64,000 bases of DNA from Kineosporia sp. NBRC 101731 (GTDB taxonomy: Bacteria; Actinomycetota; Actinomycetes; Actinomycetales; Kineosporiaceae): positions 124,001 to 188,000 of the forward strand of contig NZ_BSTC01000002.1 in NCBI RefSeq assembly GCF_030269305.1. The letters run 5' to 3'. A program made the position numbers and the translations under genes. This document shows positions 8,603-18,510 of the stretch, in pieces. The notes below the pieces were generated by a model. The model was given only the letters and a program-made list of their open reading frames with translations. It was not told the DNA's origin and made no database searches. Each line of letters opens with the position of its first letter. Positions within the stretch are counted from its first letter, which is position 1.

Positions 8603-10107
8603 CGGCGCGGGGTCCAGACCACCTTCGAACCGTCTGGTTTCACCGAGAGACGGGTCTGCGACGAGCCGATGATCAGCAGGGTACGCATGTCGACGGTCTC
8701 CGGGTCGAGCTCGCCGAGCGGTACCACCGTCACGGTCTCGGCGTCCGATCCCACCGCCCGGCCGACGATCACCGGGGTGGACGGGTCCCGGTGGCGCAGC
8801 ACCACGTCGCGGGCCAGGCCGACCTGGGCCCGGCGCTCCTTCGAGGCCGGGTTGTAGATCGCGATCACCAGGTCGGCGGCGGCCACGGCGTCGAGCCGGC
8901 TCTCCACCACCTTCCAGGGCTTCAGCCGGTCGGACAGCGAGATCGTGCAGAAGTCATGGCCCAGAGGAGCACCCGCGCGGGCCGCCACGGCCTGGGCCGC
9001 GCTCACGCCCGGCAGTACCCGCACCGGGACGTCGCGGTAGGCGGGTTCGTCGGCCACCTCGAGCACGGCCGAGGCCATCGCGAAGACACCCGGGTCACCG
9101 GAGCTCACCACCACCACGCGACGGCCCCGCAGCGCCAGGTCGAGAGCGAACGCGGCGCGCTCCGACTCCACCTTGTTGTCCGAGGAGTGGCGTTCCTGGC
9201 GGGGATCGACCGGCACCCGGTTCAGGTAGGTGACGTAGCCGACCAGGTCGTCGGCGACGGAAAGGGCCTGCTGCACCTCGGGTGTGGTCCACTCGCGCGG
9301 ACCCGGCCCGAGACCGACGACCACGACCTCGCCAACCTCGCCGGCCTGCCCGTCGGCGTCCTCCAGGCCCCGGACCACCGGCAAACCGTCGTTCAGGGGC
9401 CCGGGCATGAGCGCGATCGACATGTACGGCACCGCCTCGGGATCCACGTCGGCCAGGGCCGAGGTGCGCTGCCGGTCGCTGCTCGCCCGCTCCACGTACC
9501 AGGCGCGGTCGAGCTTGCCCGCGGCCTCGAAGCCCTCGCGCACCCCCTCGAAGGTGCGGCCGAGCTTCATCACCACGGCAGCGTCGGTGTCACGCAGGCG
9601 CCGGGCCAGCTCCTCGTCCGGCAGCGTTCCCGGCAGCACGGTCAGCACCTCGTCGCGCTCCACCAGCGGACGGCCCAGGGCGGCGGCAGCCGCGCTGAAA
9701 GATGTGATGCCGGGCACCACCTCGGCCGGGAAACGGTGAGCCAGCCGCTTGTGCATGTGCATGTACGACCCGTAGAACAGCGGGTCGCCCTCGGCCAGCA
9801 CCACCACGTCGCGCCCGGCCTCGAGGTGGGCAGCGAGGCGTTCGGCCGCGGCGGCGTAGAACTCGTCCATCGCCCCCTGGTAACCGCCCGGGTGATCGGT
9901 GGTACCAGTGGTGACGGGGTAGACCAGCGGTTCTTCGATCTGGCCCGCGCGCAGGTACGGCTCGGCGATGCCACGAGCGATGCTGCGGCCGTGACGCGCA
10001 CTGTGGTAGGCGATCACATCGGCCGCGCCGATCAGCCGAACCGCCTTGACACTGACCAGTTCCGGGTCGCCCGGGCCGAGCCCGACGCCGTAGAGGGTGC
10101 CGCTCAT
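8590..10107 (-). CDS. cobIJ: Fused precorrin-2 C20-methyltransferase / precorrin-3B C17-methyltransferase
   Basis: Two SAM-dependent tetrapyrrole methylases in one 505-residue chain. The N-terminal half (CobI) begins with the [20 protein letters not shown] loop and has [13 protein letters not shown]. The C-terminal half (CobJ) begins near residue 255 with [18 protein letters not shown] and includes [14 protein letters not shown]. CobI methylates C20 of precorrin-2. CobJ methylates C17 and contracts the ring after CobG. The fusion is known in actinobacteria such as mycobacteria. It starts four bases before the cobH stop (ATGA) and is the last gene of cobG-cobH-cobIJ. Confidence 0.95.
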   Translation of the reverse strand: MSGTLYGVGLGPGDPELVSVKAVRLIGAADVIAYHSARHGRSIARGIAEPYLRAGQIEEPLVYPVTTGTTDHPGGYQGAMDEFYAAAAERLAAHLEAGRDVVVLAEGDPLFYGSYMHMHKRLAHRFPAEVVPGITSFSAAAAALGRPLVERDEVLTVLPGTLPDEELARRLRDTDAAVVMKLGRTFEGVREGFEAAGKLDRAWYVERASSDRQRTSALADVDPEAVPYMSIALMPGPLNDGLPVVRGLEDADGQAGEVGEVVVVGLGPGPREWTTPEVQQALSVADDLVGYVTYLNRVPVDPRQERHSSDNKVESERAAFALDLALRGRRVVVVSSGDPGVFAMASAVLEVADEPAYRDVPVRVLPGVSAAQAVAARAGAPLGHDFCTISLSDRLKPWKVVESRLDAVAAADLVIAIYNPASKERRAQVGLARDVVLRHRDPSTPVIVGRAVGSDAETVTVVPLGELDPETVDMRTLLIIGSSQTRLSVKPDGSKVVWTPRRYPA

Positions 10108-10751
10108 TCCTTCTCACTCGCGATCGCGTTGACGGCGCCGACGGTCATGGCGCTGCCCCCGCGCCGACCGTGCACCACGACGTACTCCAGCCCGAGGGGG
10201 TTCGTACTCAGAGCCCGTTTCGACTCCGCGGCGCCGATGAAGCCGACGGGGAGACCGAGGATCACGGCCGGGCGCGGGGCACCGTCGCGGATCAGCTCCA
10301 GGAGGCGGAACAGCGCCGTCGGGGCGTTGCCGATCGCCACCACGCTGCCCTCCAGCTTGTCCGCCCAGAGGTCGATCGCGGCGGCGCTGCGCGTGGTGCT
10401 CAGCTGCGCGGCCAGCTCGGGCACGCCGGGAACGTTCAGCGTGCAGACGATCTCGTTGTCGGCGGGCAGCCGGGAGCGGGTGATGCCGCTGGCCACCATC
10501 TGCGCGTCACACAGCACCGGAGCCCCGCCGAGCAGGGCCTGCCGGGCCGCCGGGACGGCGTTCGGGCTGTAGGCGAAGTCCTTCGTCAGATCGGTCATCC
10601 CGGACGAATGGATCATGCGCACCGCCACCCGGGCCACGTCGTCCGGCATCCCCGCGAGATCGGCCTCGGACCGGATGGTCGCGAACGACTCCCGGTAGAT
10701 CTGCGCGCCGTCCGCCTCGTAAGAACCTGGCCAGGAGGTGGTTTCCGTCAC
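10104..10751 (-). CDS. cobH: Precorrin-8X methylmutase
   Basis: Moves the C11 methyl group to C12, giving hydrogenobyrinic acid. The catalytic histidine is in [12 protein letters not shown], and [13 protein letters not shown] and [13 protein letters not shown] are family blocks. The open frame continues upstream to 10838 through the end of cobG, but homology begins near [13 protein letters not shown]. The GTG at 10751, 19 bp after the cobG stop, gives the usual length of about 215 residues. Coupled to cobIJ by an ATGA overlap. Confidence 0.94.
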   Translation of the reverse strand: MTETTSWPGSYEADGAQIYRESFATIRSEADLAGMPDDVARVAVRMIHSSGMTDLTKDFAYSPNAVPAARQALLGGAPVLCDAQMVASGITRSRLPADNEIVCTLNVPGVPELAAQLSTTRSAAAIDLWADKLEGSVVAIGNAPTALFRLLELIRDGAPRPAVILGLPVGFIGAAESKRALSTNPLGLEYVVVHGRRGGSAMTVGAVNAIASEKE

Positions 10752-10770
10752 GCGTTTCCCGTCTCGTCTC

Positions 10771-12042
10771 TCAGTCAGATGCCTGCAACCCGATGCTCGA
10801 GAGCGCTGCCGGGCCGCGATCCGCGTCACCCAGCTCACCGATCACCCGGTAGCCGCCCTCGGCGGCCAACAATGCCACACCGCCGTGCGAGGCACCGCAG
10901 GCCCGTTCGCACCCGGCCCAGTGCACCGCAGCACCCTCCGGCGCGCAGGCCGCGGCGAACGCCCGGGCGTCGGCCTGCACGTCGGTGAGCGACTTGGCAC
11001 AGCCCGGCCGCCCGGCGCAGGCCGTGACCCGCGACCAGGCCGCGTGCGGCTCGACGACCAGACCGACCGCGGCGAGCAGTTCCCGGGCCGCCAGCGCCGC
11101 CGGTTCCTCCAGGTCGCGCACCACCACGCGACGCCAGGGGGTGATGCGCAGGGGCGTTCCGCCGTCCAGCTCGGACCCGCTGAGCACCGGACCTGACGTC
11201 GCCAGATCGCAGCAGGCCGCGACGGCCTCGAGTTGTTCCCCGTTCAGGATGCCCAGGGGCACCACCGCGCAGAGGGCGTACCCCCCGTCAATCTGCTCGG
11301 ACAGACCTGCCGCCGGGATCGTCCCCGTCTCCGGCACCCACGAGGCGGCAACCGTCTCGTACCCGTCCGCGGCCAGCGCGTTCATGATCGCCGCGGCTCC
11401 GCCGGGCAGTTCCTTCACCCGCCAGGCCTTGCTCTCCTGCCGCTGCCGTTCCACCAGGAACGCCGTCGCCACCGCCAGCACGGCCTCGACGACCTGGTCC
11501 CGCGCGACCTCGATCCCGGCCGGGGCGCCGAACGGCACCACCTCGAAGCGCCCGCCGGGCCCGGCGACGGCCAGCACGTCGGGCTCCTCACCGGCGATGT
11601 CACCGGTGCCGTCGTCCAGGCCCATCAAGAACCGGCCGGGCAGCGCGACCAGGTCGGGCCGCGCGCACAGAGCCGTGTCGAGCGCGAAGGCGAGCTGATC
11701 GACGTCCACTATTGATGCCTGCGTACGCCCCGACAGAGGTGAGGCGACGATGTTCCGGACCCGCTCGTGGGTGGGGTGCGGCAGCATCCCGAGCGCCGCC
11801 AGGCGCATCTCCAACGCCGCCACATTCTCCGGAGCAACGCCTCTGACCTGCGTGTTACCGCGCGAGGTGAGCCCGAGCGAGCCGTCGGCAAGCTCCGCCG
11901 ACACCGCTCGCAACCCCCTCAGCGTCGCCACCGGCAGAGCTCCGCCCGGTGTGCGCAGACGGGCCAGGGCGCCGTCGGCCGCCAGATGCGGCCGCAACAC
12001 CCCCGGGCAGGAGTCCGCCACGACTCGCTCCACCTGTTCCAC
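10771..12042 (-). CDS. cobG: Precorrin-3B synthase
   Basis: Iron-sulfur sirohaem-reductase-like monooxygenase that makes precorrin-3B, the oxygen-dependent step before ring contraction. Homology begins at [20 protein letters not shown]. The [12 protein letters not shown] block is typical of the nitrite/sulfite reductase fold. The 4Fe-4S ligands are in [10 protein letters not shown] and GCERACG near the C-terminus. The frame stays open to 12177, but that extension is two 12-bp tandem arrays and I treat it as non-coding. GTG 12042 is my best start, without a strong ribosome site. It is the first gene of cobG-cobH-cobIJ, and its presence shows the aerobic (late cobalt) pathway. Confidence 0.9.
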   Translation of the reverse strand: MEQVERVVADSCPGVLRPHLAADGALARLRTPGGALPVATLRGLRAVSAELADGSLGLTSRGNTQVRGVAPENVAALEMRLAALGMLPHPTHERVRNIVASPLSGRTQASIVDVDQLAFALDTALCARPDLVALPGRFLMGLDDGTGDIAGEEPDVLAVAGPGGRFEVVPFGAPAGIEVARDQVVEAVLAVATAFLVERQRQESKAWRVKELPGGAAAIMNALAADGYETVAASWVPETGTIPAAGLSEQIDGGYALCAVVPLGILNGEQLEAVAACCDLATSGPVLSGSELDGGTPLRITPWRRVVVRDLEEPAALAARELLAAVGLVVEPHAAWSRVTACAGRPGCAKSLTDVQADARAFAAACAPEGAAVHWAGCERACGASHGGVALLAAEGGYRVIGELGDADRGPAALSSIGLQASD

Positions 12043-12049
12043 GATCCCG

Positions 12050-12085
12050 CGTCCAGCTATCCGTCCAGCTACCCGTCCAGCCACG
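12050..12085. repeat. 12-bp tandem array, three copies
   Basis: Unit CGTCCAGCTAYC, starting at 12050, 12062 and 12074, with small changes in the last copy. It lies just upstream of the chosen cobG start. Confidence 0.8.
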
Positions 12086-12124
12086 CCTGCGATCCTACGA
12101 CCGCCGCGCCCAGTCCGGTCAGGG

Positions 12125-12180
12125 CACAACGGACCGCACAACGGACCGCACAACGGACCGCACAACGGACCGCACAACGG
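12125..12180. repeat. 12-bp tandem array, about 4.7 copies
   Basis: Unit CACAACGGACCG, perfect in four copies (12125-12172) plus eight bases of a fifth. It lies between cobG and the TasA-like gene. Read in the cobG frame it would give an implausible CGPL repeat, one reason for rejecting that extension. Confidence 0.9.
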
Positions 12181-12192
12181 GCAACGGCGGGC

Positions 12193-12756
12193 TCAGGTGT
12201 TACGCGCCTCCCAGCTGAGCCGCACCTGCGACGACCGTCCGGCAGCGGCACTGCCCGCCGTCAGGGTGTAGACGACGCGGTACACCCGGACCTGCCCATT
12301 CGCGGTCGGGGTGAAACTCCCGACACCGCTCGCCCAGCCGGTCGCCGTCGACGCGAGGTGGTCCAGCGTGCCGGTCCAGGCGGTGGAGGCGGCCGAGAAA
12401 CCGGAGCACGAGCCGAAGCCGCCACCGGCCCCTTCGGTGACGGTGAGCGTCAGGTACGGGGCCAGGGTGCCGGTCAGGTCGCCGGCCGAGACGTACATCC
12501 GGACCTGCGCCGGGAGCGAACCCGTGTACGTCACCGCGATACACCGGCTGCCGGTGCTGCCCGGCTGCAGGGAGTTCACGGTGAACATCGCGGCCCCGGC
12601 GTCGTCGTCACCGAGACTCACCGAGCCGGCGTTGAACGTGCTGTTCCCGTTGTCCGTCCCGGAGGAGAACGCCGAGAAGGTGGCCGGGGCCAGGCAGAGG
12701 GCCAGCAGCAGCAGTCCGGCCGGCACCACCGCCAGCACCACGCGTCGCCGGGGCAC
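12193..12756 (-). CDS. Secreted protein with SipW/TasA-type signal region
   Basis: 187 residues. The basic start MPRRR and a long hydrophobic segment (LAVVPAGLLLLALCLAPATF) are followed by SAFSSGTDNGNSTFNAGSV. This resembles the SipW-dependent signal of TasA/camelysin-like proteins, where cleavage is followed by an N-x-F-x-AG motif. The rest is a small beta-rich domain with one Cys pair (SRCIAV and FGSCSG). Its start is 3 bp after the LamG gene stop, so they form an operon and are probably exported together. Role at the cell surface is unknown; a fibre or matrix component is possible but unproven. Confidence 0.72.
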   Translation of the reverse strand: MPRRRVVLAVVPAGLLLLALCLAPATFSAFSSGTDNGNSTFNAGSVSLGDDDAGAAMFTVNSLQPGSTGSRCIAVTYTGSLPAQVRMYVSAGDLTGTLAPYLTLTVTEGAGGGFGSCSGFSAASTAWTGTLDHLASTATGWASGVGSFTPTANGQVRVYRVVYTLTAGSAAAGRSSQVRLSWEARNT

Positions 12757-12759
12757 CGT

Positions 12760-14346
12760 CTAGTCCCTGCTCCAGTAGTGACGCGCCACTTGCGCAGCGG
12801 TCAGCCGGACCGGGTAGACGGCGACCTCGTCCAGATCCCCGAAAAAGAACTCACTGGCGGGAGGGGTCACCCACTTCTTCCCGCCGCCCCACCGCCAATA
12901 GCCCGAATAGTTCTGCGGTGAGCCGGGGCTGGGGTTGGTGGCCGCCACCGTCCCGTCGATGTAGAGCACCATGCCGTCGGCCGGGCTGAGCGTGAGAACG
13001 CCGTGGTGCCACGCCCCGTCGTTGTACGAGGCGGTGGAGGTGGCCGAGACGATGTTCCCACTCACGTAGATGCCGAAGGTCACCGTCCCGTCGTCCATCA
13101 TCTTCCAGATCCGGTCGTAGGTGGAACTGTCGCCGGTCATGGTGTTGCCGAAGCTGATCAGGTCACCGCCCGTGGTGCTGGAGGTGCGGAACCACAGCTC
13201 CAGCGAGAAGGTGGTGGGGTTGCTGATCTGCACCGGGTCGTAGCCGATGCCGGCACCGGTGAAGCGCATGGCGGTGCTGCTCGCCTCCGGCCCGCCGAGC
13301 GCACCCGGCACGCCGCCCTTCATCCCGATCGGACGCACGTAGTAGTACCAGCCCCGCCGGTTCCCGGTACCGGCGTCGAGCAGGCGGGTCGGGAAGTTGA
13401 TGCCCTTGTACGAGGCGTCCGGAGCGTCGTTCAGGTGGTAAACGGCCCAGGGGCTGTCGGTGGTGAGTGCCGAGGTCCAGGACGTCAGCGAGGTGGCCGC
13501 CGCGTGGTGCGCACTCATCCGGGCGGCGGTCAGCTGCTTCAGGTAGAGCACGCTCTCGTCCAGCGTGCCGACGAAATAGGCGCCGTCACCGCCCATCCGC
13601 AGATATCCGGTGAACGCCGTGCCCGTGGTCGTCGCGGCGTCGGCCGCCACCTCCACGCCGTCCGCGTACAGGCGCATGCCCGCTGCCCCCAGACTGGCAC
13701 CGAGCAGGTGCCAGGCGCCGTCGTTCAGTCCCGTGACGGTCGAGGTGACCGTGCTCGAGCCAACGGTCAGACTCAGGGCCCCACCGGTGGTCAGGCTCAC
13801 GTACCGGTCGACGGTGGCGCTGTAACCGGAACTCGCGCTGCCGAAACCGATGATCCGGCTGACGGCCGTCGAGGTGGTGCGGAACCAGATCTCGTAGGTG
13901 AAGGCGGTCGGCACGGTCAGGCTGGGCGACGCCGCCGTCGAGGAGTCGCCGCTGAACCGGACCGCGGTGTCGGCTCCCGACCCGCTGCCGCCCGCCGGTC
14001 CGCCCGGCACCTGGAAGCTCGGGACGACGCTGAGATACCCGCCGGTGGTGCCGTTCCCGCTGCTGTCGACCGCCGTCGCCGAACCGTCGGCCTCGTCGCC
14101 CCGGTAGTAGACGGACGGCCCGTCGGCCCGCACGACCTGGGGATAGGTCGGGAAGGACGACGCCGCGGCGAAGGAGTTGCCCGCGCTGGTCGTGGTGGAA
14201 CTGAAAGCAGCCGGCAGGTATCGCGAGGAAGGTCCCGGCGCGGTGAGAACGGTCAGGACACCACAGATGACGACGAACAGGACCATCGGCAGCCCGGAGG
14301 TACCCCGGTGCGGGCGTCGGTCCGGGCGTCGTTTCGGGGGCGGCAT
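12760..14346 (-). CDS. Secreted protein with two LamG-like jellyroll domains
   Basis: 528 residues. The N-terminus is basic, followed by a membrane segment (LPMVLFVVICGVLTVLTAP), then a Ser/Thr-rich AAFSSTTTSAGNSFAAASSF stretch like the SipW-type region of its partner. Two concanavalin-like LamG modules follow. Each has the YEIWFRT or LELWFRT strand, a GAWHLLG or GAWHHGV motif and an MRLYADG or MVLYIDG strand, ending in the FVGTLDESVLY or FFGDLDEVAVY signature. Such domains usually bind sugars or surface ligands. No catalytic domain is visible. Probably co-exported with the downstream TasA-like protein. Confidence 0.85.
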   Translation of the reverse strand: MPPPKRRPDRRPHRGTSGLPMVLFVVICGVLTVLTAPGPSSRYLPAAFSSTTTSAGNSFAAASSFPTYPQVVRADGPSVYYRGDEADGSATAVDSSGNGTTGGYLSVVPSFQVPGGPAGGSGSGADTAVRFSGDSSTAASPSLTVPTAFTYEIWFRTTSTAVSRIIGFGSASSGYSATVDRYVSLTTGGALSLTVGSSTVTSTVTGLNDGAWHLLGASLGAAGMRLYADGVEVAADAATTTGTAFTGYLRMGGDGAYFVGTLDESVLYLKQLTAARMSAHHAAATSLTSWTSALTTDSPWAVYHLNDAPDASYKGINFPTRLLDAGTGNRRGWYYYVRPIGMKGGVPGALGGPEASSTAMRFTGAGIGYDPVQISNPTTFSLELWFRTSSTTGGDLISFGNTMTGDSSTYDRIWKMMDDGTVTFGIYVSGNIVSATSTASYNDGAWHHGVLTLSPADGMVLYIDGTVAATNPSPGSPQNYSGYWRWGGGKKWVTPPASEFFFGDLDEVAVYPVRLTAAQVARHYWSRD

Positions 14347-14354
14347 TCTCGTGG

Positions 14355-17300
14355 TCAGGCCCAGCCGCGCTGGCGGGGGTCGGGTGGGAGACGGGGATTC
14401 AGGAGGTGGGCGACCAGAGCCGTCCAGCCGGTCTGGTGGGTGGCGCCCAGGCCCTCCCCGGTGTCACCGTCGAAGAACTCGCTGAACGTGGGGTGCTCGG
14501 CCCACAGCGGGTTGTCGCTCGCCTCGATGCGTTCGCCGTCGGAAGGACGCTTGCCGTCGACGGGCCGGAACAGGGCCACCAGACCGCGGTCGATCACGTC
14601 GGCGGCCTCGCTCAGGGTGCGGTGGTTGCCCGAACCGGTGGGGATCTCGATGGTGAAGGTGTCGCCGAAGTGCCGGCCGTAGGTGCGTAGCTTGTCGGCC
14701 AGCAGCACGTTCACCGGGAACCAGACCGGGCCCCGCCAGTTCGAGTTACCGCCGAACAGACCGGTGCGGGACTCTCCTGGTTCGTACTCGATCGAGGCGC
14801 TGCGGCCGTCGATGACCGTGGTGACGCCGGAGCGGACACCGGCCGACATCGACCGGATGCCGTACGGGGACAGGAACTGTCCCGGGTCGAACATCCGCTC
14901 CAGGATGCGGCGCAGGCGCTCGGGATCGAGCAGCGAGAGCAGCATCTTGCGCTCCCCCGGGCCCTTGGCGAACAGCAGCGGCCCGACCAGCTCCGGCCGG
15001 CGGCGCTGCAGCCAGCGCAGCCGGGCCGTGACGTCGGGGCACTCCTCGTTGATCCACGGCGGCACCTCGGTGGCGCCGAGAATGGGCAGCAGGCCGACCA
15101 TCGAGGGCACCCGCATCGGCTGGGCGCTGCCGTCCGGCCCGACCAGCACGTCGTAGAAGAAGCCGTCCTCCTCGTCCCAGAGCGAGACCTCGTGCGACCC
15201 GAAACTCGTCATCGACCGGGCGATCGCCAGGAAGTGCTCGAGGAACTTGGTGGCGGTGTCGTCCCAGGCCTTGTCGTAACGGCTGAGCTCCAGGGCGATC
15301 TTGAACATCTGCTGGCAGTAGAACGCCATCCAGCTGGTGGCGTCGGACTGCTCCAGCCGAAAACCCGGCGGCAGCGGGGCGGAACGGTCGAACAGGCCGA
15401 TGTTGTCCATCCCGAGGAAGCCACCCTCGAAGATGTTCGACCCGGTCGAGTCCTTCCGGTTGACCCACCAGGAGAAGTTCAGCAGCAGCTTGGTGAACAC
15501 CCGGATGAGGAACTCCCGGTCGCGGTACCCGTCGATGCGGTAGACGTGCCACGCGGCCCAGGCATGAACCGGCGGGTTCACGTCGCCGAAGGCCCATTCG
15601 TAGGCCGGGAGCTGGCCGTTGGGGTGCATCGCCCACTCGCGGCACATCAGCACGAGCTGTTCCTTGGCGAAGTCGGGATCGACGTGGGCCAGCGGAATCG
15701 CGTGAAAAGCCAGGTCCCAGGCTGCGAACCAGGGGTACTCCCACTCGTCCGGCATGGAGATGACGTCGGCCAGCGAGACCTGGCGCCAGGTGGTGTTACG
15801 GCCTCCCTTGGCCCGGCGCGACTCCGGGGCCGGGGTGGCGCTGCCCGGATCGCCCTCCAGCCACTGCTCCACGTCGTAGCGGTAGAGCTGCTTGCCCCAG
15901 AGCAGACCGGCGTAGGCGCGACGGGCCACGTGCCGGTCCTGAGCGCACAGATCCGGATGGATCACCCGGCCGTAGAACTCGTCCGCCTCCCGCCGCCGGG
16001 CCTTCATCACGGCCTCGTAGCTGGCCCCGAACGTGTTGCTCTCGGGCATCTGCCGGGTCAGGCGCAGCCGGACAGTGACGGACTGGCCGGGCTCGACGGC
16101 GTCGAACGAGTACCAGACGGCCGCCTTGGTGCCCTCGTCGAACGGGTTGACCAGCTGCGGGTCACCGTGCACGATGCGCTGGTTGATGCCGTCCTTCGGG
16201 TACGGGCTGATGTTGCGCCCCGCCCCGAACAGCGACACCGCGTTGGTCTCGTTGTCGCAGAACAGCAAGACCGGTGAGCCCTCGGCGGCCAGGTAGTAGG
16301 TGCCGAGCGAACCGTGCTTCACCTCCAGCGCCTCCATCCCGCCGACGGCGAGAGTGGGCGGCATCAGCTGGTGCATGTGGCCGCGGCGCGGATCCCGGCC
16401 CCAGGTCCAGGTGTTGCGCAGCCAGATCTGCGGCACCAGGTCGAGCGGTGCCGCCGCCGGGCCGTGATTGGTCGCGCGGATGTTGATGCAGATGTCCTCG
16501 GGCGAGGCCTTGGCGTAGGTCACCATGACGTCGAAGAACCGGTTCCCGTCGAGCACCCCGGTGTCGCCGAGTTCGTACTCCCGCTCGTCCCGCCCCCGCC
16601 GCGCGTTCTCGTCCTTCAGCTGCTGGTAGGGGTACTCGGCCTGCGGGTAGCGGTAGAGCCACTGCATCCAGCTGTGCGTGGGCGTACCGTCGACCGCCCA
16701 CCAGTACTCCTTGGCGTCCTCACCGTGGTTGCCCTGGCCGTTCGTCAGACCGAACAGACGTTCTTTGAGAATCGGGTCTTTGCGGTTCCACAGGCCCACC
16801 GAGAAGTTGAGGAAGCCGAAACGGTCGCTGATCCCGCCCAGCCCGTCCTCACCCCAGCGGTAGGCCCGGGCGTGCGCGTGCTCGAACGGGAACGCCGACC
16901 AGGCGTCGCCGTCGGCGGTGTAGTCCTCCCGCACGGTGCCCCACTGCCGGCCGGACAGGTACGGCCCCCACTGACGCCACGGGCTGCCCGGCCCCGGCGA
17001 CTCGGCCAGCCGGTCGTGCTCGGCCGTCGGCTCGGCGGGCAGCCCCCAGGACACGCCCCCGTCGCCCCACCCCGACCGGCGTCCACCGCGCTGGTCATCG
17101 TCGGAGGGCACCTCGTCGTCGCTGGGCGTGCCGTGCGACCAGTAGGCGGCCATCGCCTCGGCCACCTCACGCTCCTCGGCCTGCCGCTTCCGTTCCCGGC
17201 TCTCCTGATCGTCCTCTCCGGCTGCCCTCACCGCCTGGGTGGCAGACCGCGGAGCGGGAATATCCGTCGATCCCGACCCGTCCGGTTCCGCCGCCGCCGT

Positions 17301-17501
17301 TGCCATCCTCTTCTCCTCGGCAACCCCGGCGCGCTCCTGCACCTCCTCCGGCGCACCCTTCACATCAGTGTTCACATCAGCGTTCGCATCAGCCTTCACA
17401 TCGGGCTGAGAAGCCGCCTTCGGATCTGCCCGCCGCGACCCGGGACCATCGGCTCGTCGGCGCGCCGACTTCTGGCGTCTGGGCTTCTGCTCGGAGGTCA
17501 C
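14355..17501 (-). CDS. GH63-like (MGH1-type) glycoside hydrolase / glucosidase
   Basis: 1048 residues. The first ~150 are low-complexity, charged and Ala-rich, and include a 4-residue repeat of the [15 protein letters not shown] type encoded by a 12-bp array. The rest is an (alpha/alpha)6-barrel hydrolase of the GH63/mannosylglycerate-hydrolase group: [27 protein letters not shown]-like and [18 protein letters not shown] segments, and the C-terminal [16 protein letters not shown] block near the substrate pocket. No signal peptide is apparent, so it is likely cytoplasmic and acts on a small glucoside or glucosylglycerate-type solute. Exact substrate is unknown. It ends 9 bp before the LamG gene. 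Confidence 0.85.
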   Translation of the reverse strand: MTSEQKPRRQKSARRRADGPGSRRADPKAASQPDVKADANADVNTDVKGAPEEVQERAGVAEEKRMATAAAEPDGSGSTDIPAPRSATQAVRAAGEDDQESRERKRQAEEREVAEAMAAYWSHGTPSDDEVPSDDDQRGGRRSGWGDGGVSWGLPAEPTAEHDRLAESPGPGSPWRQWGPYLSGRQWGTVREDYTADGDAWSAFPFEHAHARAYRWGEDGLGGISDRFGFLNFSVGLWNRKDPILKERLFGLTNGQGNHGEDAKEYWWAVDGTPTHSWMQWLYRYPQAEYPYQQLKDENARRGRDEREYELGDTGVLDGNRFFDVMVTYAKASPEDICINIRATNHGPAAAPLDLVPQIWLRNTWTWGRDPRRGHMHQLMPPTLAVGGMEALEVKHGSLGTYYLAAEGSPVLLFCDNETNAVSLFGAGRNISPYPKDGINQRIVHGDPQLVNPFDEGTKAAVWYSFDAVEPGQSVTVRLRLTRQMPESNTFGASYEAVMKARRREADEFYGRVIHPDLCAQDRHVARRAYAGLLWGKQLYRYDVEQWLEGDPGSATPAPESRRAKGGRNTTWRQVSLADVISMPDEWEYPWFAAWDLAFHAIPLAHVDPDFAKEQLVLMCREWAMHPNGQLPAYEWAFGDVNPPVHAWAAWHVYRIDGYRDREFLIRVFTKLLLNFSWWVNRKDSTGSNIFEGGFLGMDNIGLFDRSAPLPPGFRLEQSDATSWMAFYCQQMFKIALELSRYDKAWDDTATKFLEHFLAIARSMTSFGSHEVSLWDEEDGFFYDVLVGPDGSAQPMRVPSMVGLLPILGATEVPPWINEECPDVTARLRWLQRRRPELVGPLLFAKGPGERKMLLSLLDPERLRRILERMFDPGQFLSPYGIRSMSAGVRSGVTTVIDGRSASIEYEPGESRTGLFGGNSNWRGPVWFPVNVLLADKLRTYGRHFGDTFTIEIPTGSGNHRTLSEAADVIDRGLVALFRPVDGKRPSDGERIEASDNPLWAEHPTFSEFFDGDTGEGLGATHQTGWTALVAHLLNPRLPPDPRQRGWA
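17359..17406. repeat. 12-bp tandem array inside the GH63-like gene
   Basis: Four imperfect copies of TTCACATCAGYG at 17359, 17371, 17383 and 17395. In frame it encodes the repeated Asp-Val/Ala-Lys/Asn unit of the low-complexity N-terminal tail. Confidence 0.75.
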
Positions 17502-17601
17502 TGCCCAAGACTGCCTCGCCGGACCCGCGGAATCCCGCCTCGCACGCCCGTGCCGGGAGAGTATTCACCGTCGGAATTCGTTGTATCGCGGGCAAAAACG
17601 G

Positions 17602-18510
17602 TCAATCCCGGTCGGTCATCGCCTGGTAGAGACCGGCCAGGTCGTCCACCAGGGGGGCGCCACCGAGTGCGGAGCCCGGGACCGGCAACTGACGCAACAG
17701 TAGATCGACCGGCAGCTCCGGATGACTGGGCATCGGCAACAACTGACCCGCGGTCCAGAAGATCACCGCATCACCGCCCGGAGGGCCGGGTTTGGCCCGC
17801 TTGCGACCGGTAACCACCGGAGCGAGATCGCTTTCGGTCAACGCCAGGGCGGCTCCCAGAACGGGGGACGCGGTGGCGCGCGGCTCGTCGGTGACCTCAC
17901 CGACCGGTTCGGGCAGCTCCTCGTCACCCCGCAGCTCACGCAACTGGTCGAGCAGAACCTCCCGGTCCCGTCCGCGCCAGAGCAGCACCAGGAACGGGTC
18001 GTCGTCGAAACGCTCGGCCAGGAGGTAGAACACGGCGGCGATGTGCTTACACGGCACGGCCCCGTCAGGGCAGGTGCAGGCCAGGTCCAGGTCGGCCAGC
18101 CGCCCCGGGAACAGCGGCGCGCCGGCCTGGGCGAACACCGGCTCCAGCTCGCGCGGGAACTCCCCCGCCAGCAGCTGCGCGCTGAACAGCGCCTGCTCGG
18201 CCAGCACCACCTCGACCTTGGCCCAGACCAGCCGGGTGAACTTCTTCAGGCCGATGCGCACCCGGTAGGGCGTGACCCGCGAACCCTGCACCTGCGCCGT
18301 GACCACCCCGGGCCCGACCTCCAGCGAGACCACCTGCCCCTTACGGGCGTACGCGCGGCCCCGGGTCAGGCGGGTGCCCAGGGCGAAGGATTCGAGCACC
18401 CCGATGAACCGGCGCGACCACCACTGCTCGCCGATGTCGCCCCGGGCGCTGCGGGCGGTCAGGCCGTTCTCCACCTGGCGGGGCTTGCCGTACTGCTCGA
18501 AGCCGGCCAT
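17602..18510 (-). CDS. SWIM zinc-finger protein coupled to the SNF2 helicase
   Basis: About 302 residues. The SWIM motif is CTCPDGAVPCKH, giving C-x-C...C-x-H zinc ligands, near the middle of the chain. The N-terminal part includes WWSRRFIGVLESFALGTRLT and a small beta domain (ARKGQVVSLEVGPGVVTAQV). SWIM domains bind nucleic acid or proteins. The frame extends to 18750, but the ATG at 18510 shares its A with the stop of the SNF2 gene (TGATG), so translation is coupled. This SWIM-SNF2 pairing recurs in actinobacteria and suggests one DNA-remodelling or repair complex; its role is not established. Confidence 0.9.
   Translation of the reverse strand: MAGFEQYGKPRQVENGLTARSARGDIGEQWWSRRFIGVLESFALGTRLTRGRAYARKGQVVSLEVGPGVVTAQVQGSRVTPYRVRIGLKKFTRLVWAKVEVVLAEQALFSAQLLAGEFPRELEPVFAQAGAPLFPGRLADLDLACTCPDGAVPCKHIAAVFYLLAERFDDDPFLVLLWRGRDREVLLDQLRELRGDEELPEPVGEVTDEPRATASPVLGAALALTESDLAPVVTGRKRAKPGPPGGDAVIFWTAGQLLPMPSHPELPVDLLLRQLPVPGSALGGAPLVDDLAGLYQAMTDRD

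Noticed and set aside
12050-12180. Possible CRISPR-like array
   Set aside because: Units are 12 bp with no spacers, so they are simple tandem repeats.
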